From Fragilaria crotonensis (taxonomy: Eukaryota > Bacillariophyta > Fragilariophyceae > Fragilariales > Fragilariaceae), in contig JAKSYS010000072.1 of NCBI GenBank assembly GCA_022925895.1, forward strand, positions 80,401-144,400: DNA of 64,000 nucleotides, in the 5' to 3' direction. Under the pieces are notes generated by a model. That model made no database searches. It was not told the origin of the DNA and saw only the letters and a list, made by a program, of their open reading frames with translations. The position numbers and the translations under genes are program-made. Positions within the stretch are counted from its first letter, which is position 1; the number at the start of each line of letters is the position of its first letter. Below are positions 54,823-64,000 of the stretch, one piece after another.

Positions 54823-55518
54823 GTTGCTTTCTTGAGTCGCGCACGAATGACAGTCCTTTGTAGCCCCGTTTTGTCGTGCTAAAGCGATTAGTGCTCGAAC
54901 AAGTTTATACTTTTTTGTTGTCCAGCTTCCAGTTTGACCTAAGGATGGCAGCTGCAATTTTACCTTCGATAGGAGTTGCGATCTCATGTGTTGTGAGTTG
55001 TCTCCACACACCCGCTGCCCGCTAATTCTTCTTTTGTGGACACAACTGTGTTGGGTCACATGTCGATCAGCGATCCGTGACACAAATGCATCACTGATTT
55101 GAAGGTCATAGTAGCCCATACTCCGTAGTAGTATACCAGTACCTTTAACTTCCGATCATACAGAAAAGGGTACTATCGTCTGTAGTACGTGGTGGTACTC
55201 TACTACAGTATTGTGAACGTAGTTCCAAATTCAATCTGCTTTATCATTAAAAGTGTCATATTGCCCGTGTTCCCCTCGGGACATTCGGAAACATACATTG
55301 TACAAAACTTCACACTCCTGACTGGACTCGCAAATTCGAAAGCCAAGCTTCATCACGGACGCAAAACCATACTCGAAACGCGTTTCACCTAAAACTTGTG
55401 CTCAACGTACAGTACTATGTCGGTAGTACAAGTACTATTTCCCTTACTTTGGCCTTCGGACGCCACGGGTCAACGAGTAATCCCACCCGTATTCTCGATT
55501 CGGGTATTGGTGCTACCA
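54823..55518. other. Promoter side of the CRAL-TRIO gene
   Basis: No gene seen. Contains a GGGACATTCGGAAA motif at 55277. Confidence 0.4.
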
Positions 55519-56155
55519 GGTACCTGGGACATCCGGAATTCCTTCTTGAACCTCACTTTACCGAGAGTTTTTTTGGGCTGTCAAATCGAGTCACGTGACA
55601 CACGACCGCTTAATAAATAACGTCAATCGATACTGGCTGGCGTCATGAATGCAAGTGGGGGCTTGGCAGGCTCGGAGGTTATTTCTTCTCGTAAATAAGT
55701 CCACGATTAGAAAGCTTCTCATGTATAAGTTGATGAGAAGATTTCATCTCTTAAATAAGTTGATGAGAAGATTTCTTCTCGTAAATAAGTTCACGATTAG
55801 ATACCTTCTCGTTTTTAAGTTAGACTTCTACGCGAAAGTGTATTGACAGGATGAAATCTTCTCTTAAATAAGTTCATAAGAAGATTTCTTCTTATGAATA
55901 AGTTCATGAGAAGAATTCTTCTCGTAAATAAGTTCACGAGAAGATTTCTTCTCGTAAATAAGTTCACGATCAGATTTCTTCTCATAAATAAGTTCGAAAC
56001 GATGCCACGCTGGCTCGCACGCTAGCCAATACTCTTCCGACGTCGCAATGAACATATTCAGTTTTGAATATTGATGAAATTTCAGTTTTAAATCTACGTA
56101 TATCTGTGTCACGCACTAACATCATAAGAAGGAATTCCGGATGTCCCTGGTACCG
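55519..56155. mobile_element. Possible TIR element enclosing a minisatellite
   Basis: A ~30-bp inverted repeat bounds the segment. The left end reads GGTACCTGGGACATCC then GGAATTCCTTCTT. The right end is its reverse complement with one change. If the outer GGTACC is the target duplication, the repeat proper begins (T/A)GGGACATCC. No transposase is present. The interior is mostly the 30-bp tandem repeat and AT-rich DNA. It may be a small non-autonomous transposon or a foldback. Confidence 0.5.
55674..55998. repeat. 30-bp minisatellite
   Basis: About ten imperfect units of 30 bp containing TTCTTCTCGTAAATAAGTTC and ACGAGAAGAT. The array decays at its left side. On the minus strand it stays open over several units as a 10-residue repeat (ELIYEKKSSR), but there is no sign that this is a real protein. 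Confidence 0.85.
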
Positions 56156-56404
56156 GAAGTCCTCGGAGCATATAGATTTAATTGATACGTATTTAGCAAA
56201 TTGCAAACAGCAGATGAGCACCAAGTGCATTCTTTGAAGGTTTGGACTTTGGACCTACTGTTAGATGCCAAGCGTGATTCCTGCGACACTCAAATAGTTG
56301 ACCTTCCTGGAGATGCCGACCCCATGCAGGAATTCATCCCAAAATTCTCAGAAACTTTTACAATTGAACAACTCCCAACAAGAATGCGCGATAATCGTCC
56401 ACCT

Positions 56405-58171
56405 TTATGCCGCCTGTTGAAGCTCAAGATCTGTTGCAACTCCATCCGACGGTGCAATGTTGGATTCGGGCACATCTGACTTGGACGACCTCTTCGGTTT
56501 TTTCTTCTTCTTTTCCTTTTTCTCTTTCTTTTCCTTTTTCTCCTTCTTTTCCTTTTTCTTGGCCTCTTTTGAAGACGTATTGAGGATGTGAGGTGGCAGC
56601 AACTCTGGAGCTATTGAATTCATACCAGCCCCAGGAGACAGCATGTATGAACTAGTTGCACTGCCCAAGATAGCAACAACTCCGTCCTCAGCGTCATCAT
56701 CGTCGTCGTCATCATCTTCGTCGTCATCATCATCTTCCTCCTCTTCTTCCAAGATAGGAGACGCATTAATGATACTTTCCACCATGTACCGGTCGAAAAT
56801 TCCTGATGACCGAACATGGGAAACCATGTTGGGGTCCTCCAGCAATCGCACCAATGAGAGCTTTCGGGCTGCCGTGGCTCTGAGAAAGCTGACATTCTCT
56901 CGAGTTGCACCGCACAGTTCAACCCACTTTTCTAGATAAATGAGCATTTCCGAGTCGGTACATTCGAGGCCATCCAAAAGTGTAAGCAGGCGTTGTTGAC
57001 TGACTGATTTCAAGGCGTTGGTCTCAATCAACAGATCGGGGCAACGCGCCTTAATAAATTGTAGGAGAAATTCTTCAATGAGTTCTGCTTCGCTTCCAAC
57101 TGAATCGTAGCACGCAGTGGCAAACCACGGCGATGCATTGATGAGTTGGTACAAAATGGAATCAGCCTCACCGTACAGTGGCTCAAACCCGTACACTTTT
57201 GCCAAGCACGCAAGCTCAACTAAGCCTCGGGCAGTTTCTTGATTCTTTGTGGTTAGCAATCGGGAGCTTTTAATTTCACCTGTATGGCAGTACTCCTTCA
57301 TTGCTCGAATGGCGTCTTCTCCGTAGTTTCCAATGAAAACCTCCACTTGTGTAGGGTCTCGGTAAAGCTTCTCTTGCAAAACTGGGCTTCGGCAGGCAAG
57401 AACAAACTTGGCAGCCCGGACTCTGGCGCCATTTTTCCCAAGGAGAGTGACATCTGTCATCCGGTCGTTTTCCATACCGCTAATAAGCGCATCTACGATT
57501 TGACTCTGGCTAGCCGCATAACTGCCCATTGTTGTTGACCCAAGGGAGGCAGGCGAATTTGGGGAGGCATTCTGCGCCACACTATTGGAGAGAACAGAAA
57601 TTTCGTCATTTGAGGAACGAAACCTTGCGGAATCGACCAAGTCACTTTTATCAACGCTGACTTCGACTTCACGCGGTGGCGTCTCAGTTTCAGTTGGCGC
57701 TGCAGGAATGCACACGGCGTCAATGTAAGAATTGTTCGGCCTTGTGACGACCATTTCGGCGACACCTGGAAGACTCTGACTAAGATGATTTCTTCCCGAT
57801 CCCGAGGTAGAGCTAGTTGAGGAGTTCGAGACCGTACTCTGGGATAGAGACGGATCTGACGATGACTTGAACCAACCCGTCTTTTTCTTTATGCCCCCCT
57901 TTTTGTCCTCGACAACCCCGCGCACGTTCGCCTTCTTACCCTTGCCTCCTGTTCAAAACAAGAAAGTAAGTCAGCGAATTTAATTGTAAAGGGAAGAACT
58001 ACTCGACTTCGCTGACTTGCTTTTGTGAACATTTTTACTCAATTAAAAACTCTCATTCCCGAATTAGGCTGGTCCTGAAAACACGTGTATTTATGGATTA
58101 CCCAATTTCGTCGCCATCACCCGTCTTGCCCGGTTCCCGATTCATAAGCGGCAATGTAACGTACCTAACAT
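56405..58171 (-). CDS. BTB/BACK-domain protein with acidic and Lys-rich tail, two exons
   Basis: Main exon 57948-56405. A 7-nt first exon (58171-58165, ATGTTAG) with GTACGT donor and a 216-bp intron is proposed, because the main frame has no ATG upstream of its conserved part; total 516 residues. A basic start and Ser-rich region lead to a BTB domain at ~150-260 (MENDRMTDVTLLG, KFVLACRSPVLQEKLY, EYCHTGEI), then helices like BACK. The C-terminus has a Glu/Asp run and a long KKEKKEKK run. BTB proteins often bring substrates to cullin-3 ligases; that role is inferred. The micro-exon is the weakest part; an ATG further in is possible. Confidence 0.72.
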
Positions 58172-59204
58172 GCTCAGTTAGTGCATAAATCGCGATCAGT
58201 TGGATGATATCAAGTGATGGAGACTATTGGTGGCGACTCGTAAGCGTTTGGAGGGATGTTGTCGGACGAACGCAGAACGCAGGGTACAAAAGGCACAGGC
58301 ACAGAATCGGAGGTCATGTCCCCTACTCAAATTCCGACCGCAAGTCCCGCGATTCACCATAGTAGGAAACGCCGGCTGCTCTTGATTGCTCCAGAGTACA
58401 GAGAATTAAACAGCTCCCTGATATATATTATCAAAAATGGTCCCCACCACGGATTGTATTTAATCCTTACCCGCAGGCTATTTTACACTTGGTCCTAGTA
58501 TGGTGCTGCAAGCAATTTGAATCCTATGTGTACCCAATCACGAACTGTAACTATCTTCCCGAAACCACTTTCAAATGCTCAGGGGACATTCGGAAATGCA
58601 CCTTGCCATGCCTGACTGAGCTGTGTACTGTAGACACTAATTATTGATACCTGTATTTGTGGGTTGTCCGAGAACAAGGATGCATCAACCCCATGCTACT
58701 AGAGACTGTCAAATGGAAACATTTATAGAGCGGCATTCCAGTAACCCAAAAGCGGATTTCTTGTGGTTTTGCAATACGAATGTCATGTGACTTCTGAAGA
58801 TAGGCCTTGCTCTACTATCGCTGTCTGAGATTCTCATATACCATCAGCCTTCTCCCGAATGCTCCGAGCCTTTAATCGAAGAACGTCACTGGATGGATAA
58901 AGATGGACAGCGGAGGAGACAGACACGAGGTATGTAGAATAAGAAATAAGCACCTAAGCAATGTCATGTGATGACGTACCGTACCAAAACCTACGATCTG
59001 ACTACTACGGAACCGAGTTAGTCCCGAGTCACGGGTCACGAGCCTTGAGGTGAAAGTGAAACGACGATAGACGATGCACGATACGGGATGCACGTGCAGG
59101 CGAATCATGCTCGTCCGTCGTCTCAACGAGATGTTTTTGTCGTGAACATTCATGAACAGGATGATATCACTGATCAACTCTTTGACAGTTCTTAGCAAGC
59201 AAAG
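58172..59204. other. Intergenic, no gene seen
   Basis: About 1 kb between divergent genes. A GGGGACATTCGGAAA motif occurs at 58582. A short ORF at 58256-58498 has no support. Confidence 0.5.
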
Positions 59205-59930
59205 ATGAAGACACTTTGGGGTTTAGCTCTTGCATCATCCCTCCTCCTTCATGCTGCATCGTCGCTGATGGTCCTGTCCATGAAGGTGCAGCCCATGCAC
59301 CGTATGGATCCAGAAAGGCAACTTCGCAAACGAGGCTTCCGAATCATCCTTGGCAGTGATGAGAGTGGCAATGGGTGCATTGCTGGTCCTGTCGTGGTGG
59401 CAACTTGTGGCTTACTACGTGCGGATGCAGAACCGATCGAAGGTGTAAATGATAGCAAACTGCTTTCCAAAGATGAAATCAAACGAATATACGAAATTGT
59501 TGTTGGCGACAAGGAACTTTACGTCTGGAATACTGTTTTGGCAAGTCAAGAGGAGATTGACAACGTCGATGTTCCCACTGCTACAAAGGAAGCCATGAGA
59601 AAGTCTATCGAGAATCTGGTTCTAGACAATAACTTGCCTGTGGAAGTGACCTACTCCATTGTTGATGGTCACAAGACACCTAAACTGAATATTGCACTCA
59701 AGTGTCGGCCCTGGGTCAAGGGTGATGCCGAAGTGTATACGGTCGCTCTCGCCTCAATTCTTGCCAGGCACACACACAATTTGCTGCTTCAGGAGATGCA
59801 CGGCATGTACCCACAATATCGCTTTGATGAAAACCGGGGTTATCCGACGCGAGATCACATTGGTGCAATTCACACGCACGGTCCATGTCCGATTCATCGA
59901 AGGAGTGCCAAGCCTGTGAAGGGTCGATAA
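59205..59930 (+). CDS. Ribonuclease HII
   Basis: Cleaves RNA of RNA-DNA hybrids and single ribonucleotides in DNA. The 241-residue protein has no introns. Active-site boxes: GSDESGNGCIAGPVV (Asp-Glu), VNDSKLLS, YSIVDGHK (Asp), KGDAEVYTVALASILAR (Asp) and NRGYPTRDHIGAIHTHGPCPIHRRS. The first ~28 residues are hydrophobic with HAASSLMVLSM, suggesting a signal or transit sequence, so an organellar copy is likely. This resembles bacterial-type RnhB more than the larger eukaryotic RNase H2A, which fits plastid use. Confidence 0.88.
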   Translation: MKTLWGLALASSLLLHAASSLMVLSMKVQPMHRMDPERQLRKRGFRIILGSDESGNGCIAGPVVVATCGLLRADAEPIEGVNDSKLLSKDEIKRIYEIVVGDKELYVWNTVLASQEEIDNVDVPTATKEAMRKSIENLVLDNNLPVEVTYSIVDGHKTPKLNIALKCRPWVKGDAEVYTVALASILARHTHNLLLQEMHGMYPQYRFDENRGYPTRDHIGAIHTHGPCPIHRRSAKPVKGR

Positions 59931-60249
59931 GGAGCAGGACCAAGGGCTCGATGCACTTCTTCAAGTCTCTGTCGTTCACTATGTCGTGATTGGACGTGTA
60001 CTTGTACCCGCTATGTACTATACACTCCATTCTGCTACAGTACTTCAATACAGTGTACAGTAGCCCAGGATTGGGAAATCAAACACGAGATGTCTGTGGT
60101 CGGTGGACAGACGACTGACTCGTTCATTGTTTCAAGCCTTCACCATCATGCATTCCATTCACCATCATGCATTCCATGCTTGAACACTTGAAAGCATCTG
60201 ATGGTTCTTAGAGGCATCGGATATTTGAGCATTGCATCAGTGTTTGACC
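59931..60249. other. Spacer with short tandem duplication
   Basis: About 320 bp. A 19-bp unit CACCATCATGCATTCCATT is repeated head-to-tail around 60139-60176. No gene. Confidence 0.5.
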
Positions 60250-61144
60250 ATGAAACGGAGGAACCTCCGAATCTTTGTTGTTGCACTGTTATCGGGGCCT
60301 TCACATGCTTGGAATGTTGCCGCTAAATTGTCGAGAAGGGATTTGTTTCAAAAATTGACAAGCTCAGTTGCTCTCATATCATCGGCCACTGTGTTACCCT
60401 TGCCTGCCGCTGCAGTGTACAGAGATCCCAAGACTGGAATTCTCCTCCCTGAAAAGGGAGAAATATCGGCCGATTCCCAGCGATTGGACTGGAGTTGAGA
60501 ATCCCCTGGCTGTCGACGACAAGAGCATTCTGGGCAGACTAGATTCGTCCCCTGATTCCATCTTTTACGCCGATCCGCGGTTTGTGGAACACGTGGACGA
60601 GAATGCAGTCCAGCTTATGACTGATTTCATTTCGAACAGAGCAGTTAAGAATGGTGATAGCGTCTTGGACTTGTGTTCCAGTTGGACCTCGCATTTGGAC
60701 AAAAATCGGGTGACGTTAAAACGCATGGCTGGATTGGGCATGAATGAGAAGGAGCTGGCCGCAAATCCTGCTCTGACAGACTGGACCGTGTCAGACTTGA
60801 ATGTTAGCCCAAAGCTCCCCTTCGAGGATGCAAGCTTCTCAGTAGTACTGTGTCAGCTCAGTATTGACTACCTGACCCGGCCACTCGAGGTCTTGAAAGA
60901 AGTTGGTCGCGTTTTGAAACCAGGAGGACGAGTTCACATCGTATTTTCGAATCGCTTGTTTATCCAGAAGGCTGTGGCGCTGTGGACTGGAGCCGACGAT
61001 ATTGATCATGCATACACAGTTGGTTGCTACCTTCATTTTTGTGGTGGTGGTTTCAATGATATCACTGCGGAAGACTTGTCGACGCGCAAGGGCGAAAGGA
61101 TTGCTGGTGATCCACTATACGTCGTCTCGGCCATCAAAATATAA
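60250..61144 (+). CDS. Thylakoid-lumen-type SAM methyltransferase, one frame break
   Basis: The N-terminus shows a signal peptide (IFVVALLSGPSHA/W) followed by a twin-arginine signal (SRRDLF plus a hydrophobic run ending PAAA). This is the tripartite route into the thylakoid lumen via TAT. One surplus base near 60474-60481 (CCC) shifts the frame, after which the enzyme continues to 61144. There are class I methyltransferase features: SVLDLCSSWTSHL, DLNVSPKLPFEDASFSVVLCQLSIDYL, VGRVLKPGGRVHIVFSN. The usual glycine motif I is replaced by DLCSSW. Substrate unknown. Downstream is the convergent glycosyltransferase-like gene, 33 bp away. Confidence 0.75.
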
Positions 61145-61177
61145 CAGCAGAAAGGCAAGAAAGACCTTTATTATACA

Positions 61178-63103
61178 CTAATTCGTGCTTTCGTATTGTG
61201 CGCATGCTTGGCGATATTGCAGGAGCCAATTGCGTCCCACGGGAGCTCGATGCTTTGCGCCATCTGCTCCACTTTTCCATCTACCAGACAGATGCATTGA
61301 CGAATGCGAGAAGTGGATCGCAAGCTTGCCCTGTAGCTGTATGCACGTCTCACGACTGATCACTGCGTCTCGTAGCACGGTAACACCCAAGACTACGTTG
61401 TTCCCCATCTTGTAAATGATCCACCAGACTGTCGGAACAGGTCTTGCAAGGCTTTAACGTCACTCCAATGAGATTCCGCCCGGTGGGCCAGGGCGTTTTC
61501 CACTTGTGCTTTTGCCAAGCGGTACCACTCAGCCGCATTTCCCGAGACAAGCGACGGCACTCCGCCAGCGTCGCTCTGTTCGTGGACGGTCAGCTCGCCG
61601 CTATTCGGAAGAAAGGATGGGTCGCCAGTGGTGCTGAAAGTTGCTGCGAGGAGTGGAAAGGTATCGAAGTCCGACAACCAACCGCCTCCAACCATGCCCA
61701 TGGCCAAGGAACGGTAAAAACATATTCTTTCAACTCTGTTGAAGGGCAGCTGCTGAAGGTAACCGTCGTACAGTGCAAACTCAGGATGACCGCGAGCTGC
61801 GTTGACATCCAATACCCTGGGATCCCACCCAATTTCAAACCAAGATCGTGCCCATGCCTGTATAAGTTCGAAATCGTCCTCCGGTCGCATTCCCGTACGA
61901 TGTATGTCATCGGCATGCTCATAGAAGGTAAAAATTATCGGCTTACCAGCTAGTGGAGCCGTCGCACTTTCCATGACGATTGGTGGCTCCGATACCGAGG
62001 AGCCCGACGCGAAACTTCCGTCCGAGACTGAAAGCGCAATTGGCTGTTGCTGCTCTTGCGGCTGCTGCTGCTCTTGTTGTTGCTGCTGCTGCTGTTGCGG
62101 CGGCTGCTGCTGTATCCCGTGTACTGCACAATTTTTTCGCCACCCTTTGAGCCACTCTTCCGCGACTGGTGCGCGAGCTTGTGGACCGCTCGGTATGCCC
62201 TCTGGCAGGATACCCTTGTCGACGGAATAATGCGAGAAATGAACGGCAAACGATGTCGAAGCGCGATCGCAGGTGTCTTGTGGATATCCCCTACCATGAA
62301 GGACGGCCGTCCCAGGCAACACCGCGTTCGTCATGACGTACGCCTCCTGTCCACTTTGCTGATAGATGTCTTGCATCGCCTTCATGTCACTCCAGTGGGA
62401 TTCATGTTTATGACTAACAGCATTCTCGACGAGGGCCCAAGCAAAACGAAACCACTCATTTTCGTTTGCTGATAATAGTGAGGGTACCCCTCCACTTTCA
62501 GTGAATTCGTAAACTGTCAGCCGTCCGCCGTGAGGTAACTTATCTGAGTTCCAAGCTAGAGGGAATGTGTCGTAGTCAGCTAAGAAACCACCACCAGGTT
62601 GATTGGCCATTGCCAGCCAGCGAAGAAAACACAGGCGCTGTTCAATAGTGAGTAATTCAACGAGTATCATGGCACAAGCATCTGTTTCCGGGAACAACAG
62701 CAGGAGTACGTACGTCATACATTTTGAAGGGGAGACCATCAAGCATTGTATCCAAGGTTCTAAAATGAGGATGTTGGCGTGCATCTTCTAAAGTTAGGAC
62801 CCGAGGAATCCACCCAGCAGTGGCCCATTCCCCTTTCCAGATTTTTAGGAGCACCTGATCCGTTTCCGAGGTCATGCCTGTCCCACTACCTTCTGCTCCA
62901 TTGAACTCGTGGTAAAATGTATGCATGACAGGTTTCTGCGTCGTTCTTGCCGAACGTGCGTTTTGAGCGCCGTCGCCCGTTTGCCCAAATAATCGCCTCC
63001 TCAATATGGGACCATTGTCTTGACCGAGGGATGCGATTTTAAACAGAGCAACAACGGCGAACGTAGGGATTCCAAACAGAAGTGATACTCGGAATGAAGG
63101 CAT
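61178..63103 (-). CDS. Type II membrane protein with two DXD glycosyltransferase-like domains
   Basis: Exon 1 is 63103-62714. A 76-bp GT-AG intron (62713-62638) is phase 0; exon 2 runs from 62637. The frame slips by one missing base near 61409-61415 and ends at 61178. Residues ~6-28 form a signal anchor (FGIPTFAVVALFKIASL). The first domain has HTFYHEFN, IPRVLTLEDARQHPHF, GGGFLADYDTFPL and NAVSHKHESHWSDM. A poly-Gln linker with a CTG/CAG run (62040-62112) follows. The second domain repeats the pattern: FTFYEHAD, DPRVLDVNAARGHPEF, GGGWLSDFDTFPL, NALAHRAESHWSDV. DYD/DFD in this setting resembles the GT32 DXD sugar-binding motif; Golgi glycosylation is inferred. Confidence 0.7.
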
Positions 63104-63585
63104 CAATTCAGTTTTGAAAGTTCGCCTCCTGGAATAGACAAGCAACCAGTGACACGTGCTTTAACTTCTACAGAGTTGGCGGCAAGAAGCGGAAGAGGGG
63201 ATGGTACCGGGAGACCTATTGTCGTTGTCGACACGATGTATTCCGACGAATGGGTTGGTTGCTTAGTGGGAGTCAAGCTCGAATGCGGTTTTACTCGTAC
63301 TCGACGATCAAGGAACTGATGGAGGAAATCGGAAGACGGATCGAAATTTACGGCATCTCGAAAAAAAAAGGTCATCACGCGGTCATCGAAAATTCAACAC
63401 CACTTTTTTACGAATTCGAGACGTCAAGATATCGTTCACCGCATATACAGTGTACTACCGGTAGGGATGCTGTCACCTATGTTCACAATGATTCGGATTC
63501 CAAGTATAGAGCTGTAAATCTGCACAGGACGGCATCCAAGAGGAAGTTGTAGATTATGTATGCGCAATACATTTTATAGCTGGAT
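63104..63585. other. Spacer between tandem glycosyltransferase-like genes
   Basis: About 480 bp; no supported gene (an open plus-strand frame 63250-63552 is unassigned). Confidence 0.4.
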
Positions 63586-64000
63586 TCAACCGGATTCAGT
63601 TTCCCCATCGATGCACGAGGATCGCCATGTCTTGAGCCATTCCTGAGCAATCTCAGCTCGTTGCTCGGGACCTGCACCCTCTATCGCTCCTTGCTCAATG
63701 GCGAAACGCGAAAAATGAATTGCATACTCCATTTGTTCGTTTGCAGATCCGATCCATCTGAGTCTGTTTTGCTACTACGTGAAATGGTATCACATTCGTT
63801 GGATCAGAGCGAATGAAACTGGTACCTCCTGACGAGACGAACTCATCATGGAGTGCAAACATATCGCTCCAACTGGCTTCATTTTTGTGAAGAACAGCGT
63901 TGTTGATGAGAAGGGCTGCAATACGATTGAATTCGTCCTTCGATCCGGATATTAGAGAAGGATTCCCGCCATTCTTGGTGTACTCGTGAACAGTCAGTAC
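63586..64000 (-). CDS. Second DXD glycosyltransferase-like gene, 3' part only
   Basis: Runs off the right edge. The C-terminal half of the same domain is visible: LTVHEYTKNGGNPSLIS, NNAVLHKNEASWSDM, YAIHFSRFAIEQG and AQEWLKTWRSSC, ending at 63586. It matches the first domain of its neighbour (AVHFSHYSVDKG, AEEWLKGWRKNC). One extra base near 63749-63753 shifts the frame. It is tandem with, and in the same direction as, the 61.2-63.1 kb gene, so a local duplication is likely. No polyQ is visible in the part present. Confidence 0.65.

Noticed and set aside
55674-55998. CRISPR-like array
   Set aside because: Units are directly tandem without unique spacers, and the genome is eukaryotic nuclear.
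55864-56112. Repeat protein (ELIYEKKSSR units) on the minus strand
   Set aside because: It arises because a 30-bp repeat is a multiple of three; no start context, conserved flank or other units support a gene.

Overview
This window is nuclear DNA from a photosynthetic eukaryote, most likely a diatom. Four things point there. Genes are split by short GT-AG introns of about 65-110 bp. Several N-termini look like diatom plastid presequences, with a signal peptide followed by F or W (peroxiredoxin, GST-like protein, RecQ, lumenal methyltransferase). There is a eukaryotic 5S rRNA gene. The gene set (WDR24, Rpt6, WDR75/UTP17, OSCA channel, alternative oxidase, K+-type H+-pyrophosphatase, mevalonate-diphosphate decarboxylase) is that of a free-living alga. 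Genes lie on both strands with no operon logic.

Layout. 0-4.3 kb: 5' part of a Ty1/copia-type LTR retrotransposon on the minus strand, running off the left edge. 4.4-5.9 kb: a DUF1244-MogA fusion followed by a three-copy tandem repeat. 6.2-8.2 kb: a PWI-like/RGG RNA-binding protein. 9.2-10.6 kb: a thylakoid-type C-terminal processing protease, then a cluster of intergenic repeats. 11.7-14.4 kb: a small polytopic membrane protein and an alternative oxidase carrying an EF-hand. 15.4-25.4 kb: WDR24, an OSCA/CSC1 channel, an unknown gene and a plastid-type peroxiredoxin. 26-30.4 kb: H+-pyrophosphatase and a mitochondrial inner-membrane peptidase. 30.9-36.6 kb: two TLC-domain paralogues bracketing Rpt6, a 5S rRNA gene and a PIF/Harbinger-like MITE. 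37-39 kb: two broken genes. 40.8-41.4 kb: a hAT-like element with 8-bp target duplications and a decayed dimerisation domain, 163 bp upstream of mevalonate-diphosphate decarboxylase. 42.9-49 kb: a TAP-like ABC transporter and a RecQ helicase. 49.4-54.8 kb: a plastid GST-like protein, UTP17/WDR75 and a CRAL-TRIO protein. 55.5-56.2 kb: an inverted-repeat element holding a 30-bp minisatellite. 56.4-61.1 kb: a BTB protein, RNase HII and a lumenal methyltransferase. 61.2-64 kb: two neighbouring DXD glycosyltransferase-like genes, the second cut by the window edge.

The genes do not form one pathway, but several share a compartment. The CtpA protease, methyltransferase, peroxiredoxin, GST-like protein and possibly RecQ look plastid-directed. 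Alternative oxidase and the IMP peptidase are mitochondrial. WDR24, Rpt6 and UTP17 serve nutrient signalling, protein turnover and ribosome biogenesis.

Caution: at least a dozen single-base reading-frame breaks interrupt otherwise well-conserved proteins, mostly between 35 and 64 kb and often in short homopolymers. They may be assembly errors or pseudogenisation; the sequence alone cannot decide. The most biologically interesting items are the EF-hand/alternative-oxidase fusion with its GC-AG intron, the DUF1244-MogA fusion, the possible intronisation in the second TLC gene, the membrane-spanning insert in the copia Gag, and the two TIR elements. I did not find a convincing wholly new multi-gene system.
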